In this document: piece after piece, positions 36,143 through 45,949 of the stretch
Layout of the letters: every line of letters starts with the position of its first letter
How positions within the stretch are numbered: position 1 is the first letter of the stretch
NCBI RefSeq assembly: GCF_000374005.1
Contig: NZ_KB893139.1
Span: 1 to 64,000, forward strand
Length of the DNA: 64,000 nt
From: Kiloniella laminariae DSM 19542
GTDB lineage: Bacteria; Pseudomonadota; Alphaproteobacteria; Kiloniellales; Kiloniellaceae
Direction: 5' to 3'
Program-made: the position numbers and the translations under genes
The notes under the pieces: generated by a model
Database searches by the model: none
The model's input: the letters and a program-made list of their open reading frames with translations, nothing else
Told to the model about the DNA's origin: nothing

Positions 36143-37135
36143 ATGATTCGTAAGGCCCCGCAGGAACTACCCCAACGCATAGTCTTTTTTCTGGTTCCCC
36201 GTTTCTCGCTCATTGCCTTTACCTCGGCATTGGAACCTCTGCGTCTGGCAAACCGTGAGTCCGGCAAAAGGCTGTACAGCTGGAGCCTGGTTTCTGTCGA
36301 TGACCTTCCCGTTCGCTCTTCCTGTGGTATCCCCTTTACACCGGATGCCAAGCTCGACGAATTACAGCATTTTCACACCGTGGTGGTCTGTAGCGGTGAA
36401 GATGTCCAGAAAGTTGATGATCGGCGGATCTATTCCTGGCTGCGTCGGGTAGACCGGACTGGCGTTGATGTCGGGGCTCTCTGTACTGGGGCGCATATCC
36501 TGGCCAAAGCGGGGCTGCTGGATGGCTACAGCTGTACCATCCACTGGGAAAACCTTGCTGGATTTCTGGAAGATTTTCCAGAAATAGAAGTTACGCCAGA
36601 GCTGTTCGAAATTGATCGCAACCGCTTTACCTGTGCAGGAGGAACGGCGGCTCTTGATATGATGCTCAATGTGATCTCGGCCCAGCATGGTCATGAACTG
36701 GCATCAGAAGTCGCCGATCAGTTCATGCACGAGCGTATTCGCGACCAGCACGATCAGCAGCGGATGTCCCTGCCGATCCGCCTCGGGGTTCGCCATCCCA
36801 AACTTCTCGCGGTTATCAAACTGATGGAAGACAACCTGGAAGAACCGCTGACCCGGATCCAGCTCGCTCGTGACGCTGGCTTGTCAACCCGACAGCTTGA
36901 ACGTCTGTTCCGCAAGTACCTGAGCCGTTCTCCGGCGCGGTATTATCTGGAACTTCGCCTGAACAAGGCTCGCCTGTTGCTGTTGCAGACCAATATGTCG
37001 GTCATTGATGTGGCTCTGGCCTGTGGTTTTGTGTCTGCTTCGCATTTTTCCAAATGTTATCGTGATTTCTTTGGTCGTACACCCCGCAAGGAGCGAGGAT
37101 TGCCGAGTCTTGCCGGAGAAGACGACGAGGATTAA
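36143..37135 (+). CDS. GlxA/GbdR-like AraC-family regulator
   Basis: A 330-residue regulator with an N-terminal DJ-1/glutamine amidotransferase-like domain (IVFFLVPRFSLIAFTSALEP; Cys in GALCTGAHILAKAGLLDG). It has a C-terminal AraC double helix-turn-helix (LTRIQLARDAGLSTRQLERL; IDVALACGFVSASHFSKCYR). This is the arrangement of GbdR, which activates glycine betaine and dimethylglycine catabolism in Pseudomonas. Beside MttB-like and DMGDH-type genes that role is likely. ATG 36143 is preferred over GTG 36125. It is followed by a sensor kinase gene after 128 bases. Confidence 0.87.
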   Translation: MIRKAPQELPQRIVFFLVPRFSLIAFTSALEPLRLANRESGKRLYSWSLVSVDDLPVRSSCGIPFTPDAKLDELQHFHTVVVCSGEDVQKVDDRRIYSWLRRVDRTGVDVGALCTGAHILAKAGLLDGYSCTIHWENLAGFLEDFPEIEVTPELFEIDRNRFTCAGGTAALDMMLNVISAQHGHELASEVADQFMHERIRDQHDQQRMSLPIRLGVRHPKLLAVIKLMEDNLEEPLTRIQLARDAGLSTRQLERLFRKYLSRSPARYYLELRLNKARLLLLQTNMSVIDVALACGFVSASHFSKCYRDFFGRTPRKERGLPSLAGEDDED

Positions 37136-37263
37136 CCGTTTCCAAGCCTAACTCGAATAAGCAGAGCCTGCGCGCAGGAACTGGTAATGTTTGCTTTTTT
37201 TTGTTAAAGAAGCGTTCACCTACCCTCTTGTAAACTGCCCGTGATCACCGCCTCGCGGAGACG

Positions 37264-40200
37264 GTGTGGTTGTCTCGCTATAAACTGAGTTTGCTGATGA
37301 AACTGACCAAGGCCGCAACCTTTCTGGTCGCGTTGACGGGTGTTTGTGCCAGTGTTTCCCTGTGGGTTTTTCTAAATACCATCAACGAGGAAACGCTTCA
37401 TCGAAATGCTTCCTATGAAGCTACTCTTTTCCGGCAACAGATCCTCAACGGGATCGAAAGCCGGGTTGATGTTCTGGAACGTTTTGCACAACGCTCCCAT
37501 ATTTCCGGTGAACTTGACCGGAGAAAGTGGGATCATGATGCCCGGGCAATTGTCGAGGATTTCCCGGGATTTCGGGCTGTTGAATGGGTTGATCCAGAAA
37601 ATATCATTCAATGGGTTATCCCCCTGAAGGGGAACGAAAGTGCCCTGGGACTGGATCTCAACAAAATTGAGTGGCGCCGCAATGACATCAAGAACCATGC
37701 CCGCAAGGGGCGGATGCATATTTCAAAAGCAATCGAGCTGGTTCAGTCCGGCAGCGCCGTTATTATTGACTTTCCGCTGAATTTTGAAGGTCACTATAAC
37801 GGCTTGATTGCCGGGATAATCGAACTTCCGGTTTTTCTGGATTTTGTGACCAAACCACTTGGCACCAGGGGGTATTCGATTTCAATTCTCGATGGGGACA
37901 AGCAGCTCTATTATAAGCTTACCGAACAAAGCCACGCTGGTCTTGCTTACAAGCAGTCTGTGCCTTTGCCTTTTCCTGGAAACAGGCATTGGAATATAGA
38001 AGTCTGGCCAAACGAGACAGTCCTGGATCAAAACCGCCGGCAATACCCTGTCTGGGGACTTGTCGGCGGTTTGCTGTTAACGTTTCTACTGTCAGGGCTT
38101 TTTCATCTTGCCCGTCTGGCGCAATTGCGTTCGAGTGAACTGCACCGGGTCAATCATGCCCTGGTTGAAAGTAAAACGCGATTACAGGCTTTTTCCGATG
38201 TTGCTTCCGACTGGCTCTGGGAGAGCGATGAAAATCAGCACCTGTGTTTTGTCAGCCCCCAGGTTACCAAAATCACCGGGCGGGCAGATAAAGAATATCT
38301 TGGCCAAGCCGTTTCCAGTTTGATTATTGAAGATGAGAAAAGTGATTCAGGGAAAATCCTTCATGCTCTGAAGCGCCGTCAACCCTTTAGAAATCTGCTT
38401 TGCCGCAGTCTGGATGTTACGGAACAGACGATCTGGATCAATATCAGCGGTGTTCCCCTGCTATCAAATGATGGCGAGTTTCTCGGCTATCGGGGCAGTG
38501 CAAGCGAGGTGACAAACCGGGTAATTACGGAAGAGCGTTTCAAAACCCTGTTTGAACATTCTTCCGATGCGCTTTTACTCAAGGGGAAAACCGGGTTTCT
38601 GGATTGCAACCAGACCGCTGTACGGATGAGTGGCTGTAAGGACAAGACCGAGTTGCTGTCTCTGCAGATGGAGGATCTTGCACCCGAGTTCCAGGCAGAT
38701 GGAGAACGGTCTTCTTTCAAGCTGCTTTCCATGACTGACAAGGCATTAGCCGAAGGTATAAGCCGGTTTGAGTGGACCATGTGTTCATCCTTTGACCAGG
38801 AGTACCCGGTTGAGGTCACGATAACACCGATTATCACCCTGGGCGAGGAAGGGCAGCTGATCTCGTGGCGGGATATATCTGATCTTAAACAGCGTGCGGA
38901 TGAAATTTCCCGGCATTACTCGGTTTTGAAAACAACCCTTAACACGATTGATCAGGGCGTTTGCATGATTGACAGCCAGCGCATTATCGCTGTGAACAAT
39001 CCACTTTTTTATCGTATTCTTGGCATTTCTTTCGAAGCTTTTCCTGTCGGCGCCAGCATTGATAAAATTGTCGAGCAAATCGAGGCCCACCGTGATTATG
39101 GTGTGAAAGGCAAACAGAAACAGGATGAAAGTTTGCTGGATTTGCTGATCCGTGGGGAACCTTTCTTCCTGCCTCTACATATGTCCAATCGGCAGTTTCT
39201 TGAAGTTTCGGGAAGCCCGGTGATTGATAACGGGATGGTTCTGACCTTTAGCGACGTGACAGAAAGACGGGCTGCCGAAGAATTCCAGCAGGCGGTGACG
39301 TCGAACCTGCCAGGCGCCGTTTATCGATTGACGCTTGATGACGAAGGAAACATATCTTTCCCCTATGTGAGTGACGGGATACGAAAAATCACAGGCATAA
39401 GTGCCAGCTCGATCAAGATCAATCCTGATCTTCTGGCAACGGCACTTGATGGCTATGATTATCGGCTCTGGCTGACTTCCATGGCGGAAGCCGGTGCCGA
39501 GACGCAACGGCTTGATTTCGAGATGCGATTTAAGCAGGCCCCGGATAATTATAGCCAGCCCCGCTGGGTGAGGTCGATTGCCCAATTAAGTCATAACGAC
39601 CTTGGCATAGCACAGTGGGATGGTGTTTTGCTGGATGTCACCAAACATAAAAATGCCGAACTGGCTCTTGAACAGAATCTAAACGATCTGCAGATGGCGC
39701 ATGAAGCTTTGGAAACCCAGAGTGGTGAACTGGCAAATATGGCAGAAGAACTCAGTGTCGCGCGGGATCTGTCTGAAGCTGCGAACAAGGCAAAATCCGA
39801 ATTCCTGGCGACCATGAGTCACGAAATCCGGACGCCGATGAACGGTGTGATGGGGATGGCGGAAATGCTGCTGGAAACCACCCTTGATTCAGAGCAGTAC
39901 GAATTTGCCAAGATGATCAATGAGTCCGGTCAGGCCTTGATGAACATCATTGATGATGTGCTTGATTTCTCCAAGATCGAGGCCGGGCGGATGGAGCTGT
40001 CGGTATCGGAAGTTGATCTGGTCGGGATTGTTGAATCAAGTCTGAACCTGCTTGCCTCGCGGGCGAACGACAAGGAACTGGCAATTTCGGCCTACCTCCC
40101 GCCGGATCTTGATCGGCATATCGTCGCTGACGGAGGCCGCGTGCGTCAGATCCTGCTTAACCTGCTCGGCAACGCAATGAAATTTACCCTGCAGGGTGGT

Positions 40201-41490
40201 GTCAGTGTAAATGTCTCAGCTGATGAGGCACCGGTCGACAGTACCAAGGTGAGGCTGCGTTTTGAAATACGCGACACCGGAATCGGAATTGGCAAGGATG
40301 TCCAGAAACATCTGTTTGAGAAGTTTACCCAGGCAGATGCCTCGACGACCCGGAAATTTGGCGGGACAGGTTTGGGGTTGGCTATTTGTAAACAGCTTGT
40401 CCACCTCATGGGTGGAGAGATCGGGATCAAAAGCCAGATCGGGCAGGGCAGCACTTTCTGGTTTACTGTCGAGCTGACTAAATCTTCGCGGGACATTGAG
40501 CTGGTCGGGACAGTAAAACCCGAGGAAGAACTCGGCTGTGAGTCTGCACTGCTTTATATGGAAAACAATTTTTGTACCGAGCATCTCTGTCGCTATTTGC
40601 GCGAAGCAGGTATTCGGGTTGAGGTGACCAACGAGTGCAGCAAAGCGGTTGCAATTCTTGAACAGCAAGACATTTCGCTGTTTCTGGCCAGTGACGATTG
40701 CGGTAACTCCGAGCTGAAGACCCTGGCTGCTGCTTTTGAAAAGCTCGGGAAACAAAAGACTTTCTATTCGGCACTTTTGATCCAGCATAAATCCAGCGAG
40801 ATCCAGCTTTGGGCCAAAGGGCTTGGTTATCACGGCACGCTGGCGTTACCGATAAACCATAGTTCGTTGCAAAATTTTCTTCGCCTTGCCTTTTATGAAC
40901 GCGATGAGCCTGCGATGGAAAAACGCTTCTCCCTGCGCGAAGTGGCTCTGAAAAAACAAAATTTGAAAATTCTGGTGGTGGAAGACAACAGGATAAACCA
41001 GAAACTGGCTGTGACCATGTTGGCCAAAGCCGGACATCAGGCGCATGTCGTTGGAAATGGTCAGGAAGCACTTGATACTGTCACCTCTGGCGAAAGTTTT
41101 GATCTTCTGCTGATGGATATGCAGATGCCAGTGATGGATGGGCTTGAAGCCACACGCCGTATCAGGGCTTTGTCGGATCGTGCCTTGGCGACAATTCCAA
41201 TTATTGCCATGACGGCGAATGCGATGGAGACAGACCGCGAGCTTTGCCTGGATGCGGGAATGAATGAATACGTTTCAAAACCGATCAATCCGGGTGAGCT
41301 TTTTTCCAAAATCTCTGCCTGTGTTGGCGACATCGGGGACGTTTCGCCGGAAGGCCTGGCCGAGACCTCGCAAAGAATGAAACAGGCTGGAGCCCGGAAT
41401 AGAGGTGACGAAACCGAAAACAATCCTGCCGTTCCGGATCCTGCCCTTGATATCTTTAAAGGTCTGCTGGAGAAGCTGGATGGACTGTGA
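37264..41490 (+). CDS. CHASE-PAS hybrid sensor histidine kinase with receiver domain
   Basis: A 1408-residue membrane sensor. A first membrane helix is near residues 15-37, followed by a CHASE-type extracellular domain (about 55-200) and a second helix near 261-283. Three or four PAS-like repeats span about 300-790. HisKA has the phospho-acceptor His about 853 ([11 protein letters not shown]); HATPase has the N box [12 protein letters not shown] and [11 protein letters not shown] degenerate receiver-like stretch is followed by an intact receiver from about 1233 with Asp about 1285 ([13 protein letters not shown]). The GTG start follows GGAG closely; TTG 37270 and ATG 37300 are alternatives. 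Partner and signal unknown. Confidence 0.87.
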   Translation: MWLSRYKLSLLMKLTKAATFLVALTGVCASVSLWVFLNTINEETLHRNASYEATLFRQQILNGIESRVDVLERFAQRSHISGELDRRKWDHDARAIVEDFPGFRAVEWVDPENIIQWVIPLKGNESALGLDLNKIEWRRNDIKNHARKGRMHISKAIELVQSGSAVIIDFPLNFEGHYNGLIAGIIELPVFLDFVTKPLGTRGYSISILDGDKQLYYKLTEQSHAGLAYKQSVPLPFPGNRHWNIEVWPNETVLDQNRRQYPVWGLVGGLLLTFLLSGLFHLARLAQLRSSELHRVNHALVESKTRLQAFSDVASDWLWESDENQHLCFVSPQVTKITGRADKEYLGQAVSSLIIEDEKSDSGKILHALKRRQPFRNLLCRSLDVTEQTIWINISGVPLLSNDGEFLGYRGSASEVTNRVITEERFKTLFEHSSDALLLKGKTGFLDCNQTAVRMSGCKDKTELLSLQMEDLAPEFQADGERSSFKLLSMTDKALAEGISRFEWTMCSSFDQEYPVEVTITPIITLGEEGQLISWRDISDLKQRADEISRHYSVLKTTLNTIDQGVCMIDSQRIIAVNNPLFYRILGISFEAFPVGASIDKIVEQIEAHRDYGVKGKQKQDESLLDLLIRGEPFFLPLHMSNRQFLEVSGSPVIDNGMVLTFSDVTERRAAEEFQQAVTSNLPGAVYRLTLDDEGNISFPYVSDGIRKITGISASSIKINPDLLATALDGYDYRLWLTSMAEAGAETQRLDFEMRFKQAPDNYSQPRWVRSIAQLSHNDLGIAQWDGVLLDVTKHKNAELALEQNLNDLQMAHEALETQSGELANMAEELSVARDLSEAANKAKSEFLATMSHEIRTPMNGVMGMAEMLLETTLDSEQYEFAKMINESGQALMNIIDDVLDFSKIEAGRMELSVSEVDLVGIVESSLNLLASRANDKELAISAYLPPDLDRHIVADGGRVRQILLNLLGNAMKFTLQGGVSVNVSADEAPVDSTKVRLRFEIRDTGIGIGKDVQKHLFEKFTQADASTTRKFGGTGLGLAICKQLVHLMGGEIGIKSQIGQGSTFWFTVELTKSSRDIELVGTVKPEEELGCESALLYMENNFCTEHLCRYLREAGIRVEVTNECSKAVAILEQQDISLFLASDDCGNSELKTLAAAFEKLGKQKTFYSALLIQHKSSEIQLWAKGLGYHGTLALPINHSSLQNFLRLAFYERDEPAMEKRFSLREVALKKQNLKILVVEDNRINQKLAVTMLAKAGHQAHVVGNGQEALDTVTSGESFDLLLMDMQMPVMDGLEATRRIRALSDRALATIPIIAMTANAMETDRELCLDAGMNEYVSKPINPGELFSKISACVGDIGDVSPEGLAETSQRMKQAGARNRGDETENNPAVPDPALDIFKGLLEKLDGL

Positions 41491-41636
41491 TCAGGAATCG
41501 ATCCAGTTAACAGGGGGCCGCTTGTATGGCCTGTCTTGCTTCATGACGTGGACGGGGGCCAAAATCTGCTTTTGGTTTAGCAGCCGTCAGCTTGATCCCT
41601 AAAAAGATTAGCCGATCAGTCAAGAAACAGAAAAGC

Positions 41637-41960
41637 TTAGGATTTGCTGAAAGGTTCAAAGCAGCTGTCTGGCAACAGGCGTTCAAGCGCATTTGCAATA
41701 TCATGAGGGTCATCGGTGAAGGTAACGCCAACACTGGTGCCTTTATGCCAGGCAACCGAAACATTCAGGGCCGTTGTCTGGGAGAACCTGATTGTCTGGA
41801 TTGATTTACTGTCCAGCGGTTTATCCAGCTCAAGTTTGGCACCGGTAAGGGAGATGTCTATTACCGCGCAATCCCGACGATCATAACTTCCTTTCATACT
41901 GCCGGCCATAACGACCTCAGCACGAGGGAAAGTTCTGCGGTCTTCATTTGAGTCAGTCAT
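41637..41960 (-). CDS. PilZ-domain protein
   Basis: A 107-residue protein consisting of a single PilZ domain. The cyclic-di-GMP motif is present as RRTFPRAEV near residue 8 and DISLTGAKL near residue 35, the RxxxR and (D/N)xSxxG signatures. It should bind cyclic-di-GMP and alter a target such as motility or polysaccharide synthesis. It is convergent with the hybrid kinase and divergent from the acidic orphan at 42152. The target is unknown. Confidence 0.88.
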   Translation of the reverse strand: MTDSNEDRRTFPRAEVVMAGSMKGSYDRRDCAVIDISLTGAKLELDKPLDSKSIQTIRFSQTTALNVSVAWHKGTSVGVTFTDDPHDIANALERLLPDSCFEPFSKS

Positions 41961-42151
41961 TGCCGGGAGTCTTTCTTTTTACGGTCCTGTATTACACATG
42001 GATACCTTATTGGGCTTAAAAAATCTTTAAAGTGTAATCGTGGGTATATGATCCCTGGAGCCTTGTTTTATGGTTAATTTTTGTCAAGAAATATTTAACG
42101 TAAATTTTAGATTTAATTCCCTAAAATAGCAGAGCTTGTACGGAGATTGTC

Positions 42152-42601
42152 ATGCTCGCTGTTGCCGAAGAAATGAATTACGCTGAAACCTGCCTTGATG
42201 GAAAAACTTTCCTCGAGATGGAGGAAGAATTGCTCTATGTGCCTGAGCATTCCGAGCAGGCTGTTCACAACTTGCAGGGTATGCTTGCCAATTCGATCCT
42301 GTACGAGAATTCAACTAGATATAAATCTTCCGATCTCAATCAGGCCTTGCGGATGACCGAGGCGGGATCCCGACCTTTGATGGATCTCTGTGCTGAAGAT
42401 GAAGACGATGTTGAGAGCATCGACACAGCAGAGGCAGTGAAGTCCCGCATGCCCCGTCCTTCTTCTTTTATGGGCATGGGCATGCTGTCTTATTTCATGC
42501 ATAGCGATGATTTTGAGGAGCATGGTGAGACCGTTCCGATGGACGTCTTGCTGGATGAAGAGGATCTTGCACCGGTTCCTTACACCTCTGTCTTTCATTA
42601 A
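42152..42601 (+). CDS. Uncharacterised acidic cytosolic protein
   Basis: A 149-residue protein rich in Asp, Glu and Met (AEDEDDVESIDTAEAVKS; SSFMGMGMLSYFMHSDDFEE). No membrane segment, signal or known motif was seen. GGAG lies 6 bases before the ATG. An AT-rich promoter-like stretch precedes it. It may be a small orphan specific to a narrow lineage. Confidence 0.65.
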   Translation: MLAVAEEMNYAETCLDGKTFLEMEEELLYVPEHSEQAVHNLQGMLANSILYENSTRYKSSDLNQALRMTEAGSRPLMDLCAEDEDDVESIDTAEAVKSRMPRPSSFMGMGMLSYFMHSDDFEEHGETVPMDVLLDEEDLAPVPYTSVFH

Positions 42602-42609
42602 AATATAAA

Positions 42610-44109
42610 TCAGGCGCGTGTTCTGTTCGGGCTCAAGCTTTGCCTTGTCGCCTTTTCCAGTTGCAGGATTCCTTCGCCAATAAATTTTTTCTCAATCGCG
42701 GTATAGCCCAGTCTGAAATTTGATTTGGGTTGTTTGTCACCGGAGTAGTAGACATTACCGGGCTCAAGAACAACGCCTTGTTTCAAGGCATTCTCCCGCA
42801 AGATATTACTGTCGAGGTCCTGTGGACCTCTGACCCAAATGCTGGAGCCACCATAGGCAGGCTGGACATAAAAACCGATTTCTGAGGTTTCCAAAGCCTG
42901 CTTGATCTCGAGCCAGCGGCTTTTGTAAATTCTGTGCAGACGTTTACGCAGAGCATCGTGATGCCCCAGAGCCAGAAACAGCGCCATAGTGCGCTGGTTG
43001 TTGGTCGGGGTGTGGCGGTGCATCAGTCGTGCCAGGGCTCTGGCTTCGCGAATGACCTCGGCTGGGCCGACAAGATAGCCAAGCCTCAAGCCGGGAAAGA
43101 ATGATTTCGACAGGCTGCCGACGTAGATAACCCGTCCTGACTGATCCAGGGATTTGATGGCGGGTGTCGGGGTACCGATAAAGTTCAGTTCCGGTTCATA
43201 ATCGTCTTCAATGATAATGATATTTTCCCGCTCGGCCTTTGCCAGCAGCGCACGGCGACGTTCGATTGGCAGCGTGACAGTGGTGGGGAACTGGTGACTT
43301 GGTGTGATGTAGAGCAGGTTGCACCCGGTAAGCTGTTGATCCGGGATCAATCCTTGTTCATCCACTTCCAGTTGGCGCATGGCGGCCCCGGTCAGTTCGA
43401 TCATATTTCTGAGGTCGGGGTAACCGGGATTTTCGATCCCCGCCAGACTGTTTTTGTCGAGAAAAAGCTGGGTGAGCATAAAGAGGCTATTTTGCGCCCC
43501 GGCAGTTACCAGGATTTCATCTTCACGGGCGTGTATCCCCCGCGCAGGCAGGAGGCGGGTGCGGATCTGTTCGATCAGGAAGGGGTCATCCGTTCCCAAA
43601 CGGTCCTCGGTCCAGTCAGCCATGGCGTTAAGGCTCAGCGCCTGCCGGGAACAATCCCGCCAGGCCGTGATGGGGAAGAGGGCCTTGTCGACCTGAGCGG
43701 TGACAAAGGGGTAGGGGTAGTCACGCCAGTTAGCCGGTTTTTCAATATTGGCCTGTCGGGTTGGCTGGCGTCTCAGATGTGCTGTAAAATCAGTTTTTGC
43801 TGGTGTGCCCACAAGGGAGGGAGGGGCTTCGGTCTCGAAGGGAGAATGGCTTGGCAAGGTCAGGCGGTCACTGACGCAGATGCGGCTACGCTCTTTGCTG
43901 GCAAGAAAGCCGTCATCAATCAGAGCTTGATAGGCCTGTGTAACCGTTATGCGTGAAACTTTGAGCTGAGCGGCGAGCTTTCGGCTTGAAGGGACTGCAG
44001 CCCCGGGAGGCAAGGTCCCGCCCAGAATGCCGTTAACCAGTTGCCGCCGGATTTGCAGCTGTAAAGATTCTTCACTGTTTCGGTCGAGGACAAAAATTTG
44101 ATCAGTCAT
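42610..44109 (-). CDS. MocR-type GntR/aminotransferase regulator
   Basis: A 499-residue regulator. The N-terminal GntR helix-turn-helix (PSSRKLAAQLKVSRITVTQA) is fused to a class-I aminotransferase-like domain whose pyridoxal-phosphate lysine lies in VGSLSKSFFPGLRLGYL. Members include PdxR and GabR. The metabolic target cannot be read from the neighbours. Three related repeats in its own upstream region suggest autoregulation. It ends 8 bases from the acidic orphan, convergent to it. Confidence 0.9.
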   Translation of the reverse strand: MTDQIFVLDRNSEESLQLQIRRQLVNGILGGTLPPGAAVPSSRKLAAQLKVSRITVTQAYQALIDDGFLASKERSRICVSDRLTLPSHSPFETEAPPSLVGTPAKTDFTAHLRRQPTRQANIEKPANWRDYPYPFVTAQVDKALFPITAWRDCSRQALSLNAMADWTEDRLGTDDPFLIEQIRTRLLPARGIHAREDEILVTAGAQNSLFMLTQLFLDKNSLAGIENPGYPDLRNMIELTGAAMRQLEVDEQGLIPDQQLTGCNLLYITPSHQFPTTVTLPIERRRALLAKAERENIIIIEDDYEPELNFIGTPTPAIKSLDQSGRVIYVGSLSKSFFPGLRLGYLVGPAEVIREARALARLMHRHTPTNNQRTMALFLALGHHDALRKRLHRIYKSRWLEIKQALETSEIGFYVQPAYGGSSIWVRGPQDLDSNILRENALKQGVVLEPGNVYYSGDKQPKSNFRLGYTAIEKKFIGEGILQLEKATRQSLSPNRTRA

Positions 44110-44123
44110 GGTCTTCTACAGGC

Positions 44124-44185
44124 TATCCAGATATGTAACATGATATTTCATTATTCTGGATATAACAGGGATATCTATCTGGATA
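44124..44185. promoter_or_regulatory. Repeated TATCTGGATA sites upstream of the MocR regulator
   Basis: TATCCAGATA at 44124-44133 is the exact reverse complement of TATCTGGATA at 44176-44185. A third partial copy, TTCTGGATA, lies between at about 44154-44162 in direct orientation. MocR proteins bind repeated sites near their own promoters, so this is a likely operator. Confidence 0.6.
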
Positions 44186-44245
44186 TAGACTTTTGGCTGC
44201 TATTCTGGTGTCGAAACTCATTTTTTGGGAGTAATCAGGAGGAAG

Positions 44246-44716
44246 TCAGGAACCGTTCTGGCGCAGAGTATGGTTCAGTTGTTTTAACTGTGTAAGCAGC
44301 TGTTGGAATGTTTTGAGGTCAAGGCCACTGGAACAGGCAACGGCCTGCTGCATTTCGGTTATTTTCTGTTCAAGAGAACGTGCCTTTGAACTTAGGCCGA
44401 CCATAACCTTGCGTTCGTCTTCGCTGCTGCGTTCTCTGGTCACCAGTCCTGATTTTTCCATGCGTTTGAGCAAAGGAGAGAGGGTGCCTGAATCGAGATG
44501 CAACGATTTGCCCAGATCCTTGACCGGGATCTGTTGCTGGGGTTCCAGTGCCAGATAGACCAGATACTGTGGATAGGTCATATCCAGTTCAGACAGAAAA
44601 GGAGTGTATTTCCGGATAATTGCCTGAGAGCTGGAGTAGAGCGCAAAACAGAGTTGTTCCTCCAGGCAGGATAATTTGGGCGTCTCTTGCATCTGCATCT
44701 TGATTTTCTTTGGCAT
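44246..44716 (-). CDS. ohrR: MarR-family organic peroxide sensor OhrR
   Basis: A 156-residue MarR regulator. The reactive cysteine is in LEEQLCFALYSSSQAI, the hallmark of OhrR. The winged helix is LGKSLHLDSGTLSPLLKRME followed by DERKVMVGLS. ATG 44716 is preferred; the frame extends to TTG 44779 with no conserved residues. Oxidation of the cysteine by organic peroxides releases it from the ohr promoter. It lies downstream of ohr on the same strand, separated by several inverted repeats. Confidence 0.9.
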   Translation of the reverse strand: MPKKIKMQMQETPKLSCLEEQLCFALYSSSQAIIRKYTPFLSELDMTYPQYLVYLALEPQQQIPVKDLGKSLHLDSGTLSPLLKRMEKSGLVTRERSSEDERKVMVGLSSKARSLEQKITEMQQAVACSSGLDLKTFQQLLTQLKQLNHTLRQNGS

Positions 44717-44780
44717 CTTGGACGAGTTGATTGAAAAATGTCTCGGGAACCAGCTTTCCCAATAAAAACTAGGCCACAAT

Positions 44781-44915
44781 CAGGTCGGGGGAAAGGGGGA
44801 TTTTCCCCCGACCTGCAGGAGGATTGAAATATTGAATAGAAGGGCAATCTTTCAATCCTGAACACCGTGCCCCTTGTGTCCCGTCTTGCTTTAAAGCGGG
44901 CAATCCGGACACAAG
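44781..44915. repeat. Three consecutive inverted repeats between ohr and ohrR
   Basis: Within 135 bases there are a perfect 14-bp stem (44781-44794 with 44802-44815, core TCGGGGGAAA), a 10-bp stem (44820-44829 with 44850-44859) and a 9-bp stem (44873-44881 with 44907-44915). The first could terminate or attenuate the ohr transcript before ohrR. None is followed by a long U-tract. Confidence 0.7.
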
Positions 44916-44924
44916 ACCTGTTCT

Positions 44925-45353
44925 TTAGCTGGCAAGGCTCAGTTTTACATCGACATTGCCACGGGTGGCATTGGAGTAGGGGCAGACCTGATGCGCCTTG
45001 GCGATCAGATCCTCTGCTTTGGCTTTTTCAATGCCGGGCAGGGAAATGCTCAGAGAGGCTGTAATGCCAAAACCACCTGTGATCGGGCCGATCCCCACTT
45101 CACTGGCAATTTTGGTGTCAGCAGGCAGGGTGATTTTTTCCTGTCCGGCTACAACCTTGAGCGCGCCGATAAAACAGGCTGCATAACCCGCAGCAAACAT
45201 CTGTTCCGGGTTTACGCCGAACTTGCCTGCGCCCCCAAGTTCTTTTGGCGTTGTCAGGGCGAGATCCAAAGCGCCGTCATCCGACTTGATATGGCCTTCA
45301 CGACCTCCAGTTGCTTCAGCGCGGGCGGTGTAGAGAATTTTCTCGGGTGTCAT
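44925..45353 (-). CDS. ohr: Organic hydroperoxide resistance protein Ohr
   Basis: A 142-residue Ohr/OsmC-family thiol peroxidase that reduces organic and lipid hydroperoxides. The two catalytic cysteines are in AAGYAACFIGALKVV and VCPYSNATRGNVDV. ATG 45353 is chosen because GGAGC lies upstream and the MTPEKILYTARAEATGG opening fits the family. It is regulated by the neighbouring OhrR, probably through the palindrome at 45373-45421. Confidence 0.93.
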   Translation of the reverse strand: MTPEKILYTARAEATGGREGHIKSDDGALDLALTTPKELGGAGKFGVNPEQMFAAGYAACFIGALKVVAGQEKITLPADTKIASEVGIGPITGGFGITASLSISLPGIEKAKAEDLIAKAHQVCPYSNATRGNVDVKLSLAS

Positions 45354-45372
45354 GTTTTGCTCCTGTCTGCAT

Positions 45373-45421
45373 GAAGAATATAAATTGTGATTAATTATAT
45401 TGTGCACAATTTATATTCTTC
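45373..45421. promoter_or_regulatory. Probable OhrR operator, 17-bp perfect inverted repeat upstream of ohr
   Basis: The arm at 45373-45389 (…ATATAAATTGTG) is exactly complementary to 45405-45421, with a 15-base AT-rich centre. Known OhrR operators contain AT-rich ACAATT/AATTGT half-sites, which are present here. The site begins 20 bases upstream of the ohr start codon. Confidence 0.75.
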
Positions 45422-45466
45422 AAGGGAAATTCTCAATTATTTTCACGGAAACAAAACAGGGGCCGT

Positions 45467-45949
45467 CTAGAGAAGTTTTTCCATCCGGAAATTGGTCAAT
45501 TTTTCGCCGCGGAGTTCGACCTGCTGCTCGGCAAGAACCTGAAAACCCTGCTTGTCGAAAAAGGGGCGGGCGGTGATACTTACCTCGGCATAGAGGTGCC
45601 GGAGATTCCGGCTTTCTGCCTCGCTTTCCAGCCGTTGCATCAGCAACTTGCCGATACCCTGTCCCTGATGTCTGTGGCTGACGTAGAAACAGTCGATGTG
45701 GCCATCGATATCAAGCTCGGCAAAACCTCCAATAGAACCGCTGACAGAACCTGGGTTCTGTTCATCTTCGGCGACCAGAATTGTGTACCCGGTGGTTCTG
45801 TCCTGCCAGCCTTCCGGGGTGAACTCCCCACTACTCCAGGCAGCGATCTGGGCCGGGCTGTAATCACGTATATTGACTTTGCGCACGGTATCACGGAAAA
45901 GCCGGAACAGGGTTTCTGCTTCTTCAGTTCTGTATTTTCTGATGATCAT
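45467..45949 (-). CDS. GNAT-family N-acetyltransferase
   Basis: A 160-residue acetyl-CoA-dependent acyltransferase. The acetyl-CoA motif A is DCFYVSHRHQGQGIGKLLMQ; the ending QGFQVLAEQQVELRGEKLTN fits small-molecule acetyltransferases of the YafP type. It overlaps the upstream FAD-linked oxidase gene by 4 bases and is presumably cotranscribed. Substrate unknown. Confidence 0.85.
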   Translation of the reverse strand: MIIRKYRTEEAETLFRLFRDTVRKVNIRDYSPAQIAAWSSGEFTPEGWQDRTTGYTILVAEDEQNPGSVSGSIGGFAELDIDGHIDCFYVSHRHQGQGIGKLLMQRLESEAESRNLRHLYAEVSITARPFFDKQGFQVLAEQQVELRGEKLTNFRMEKLL

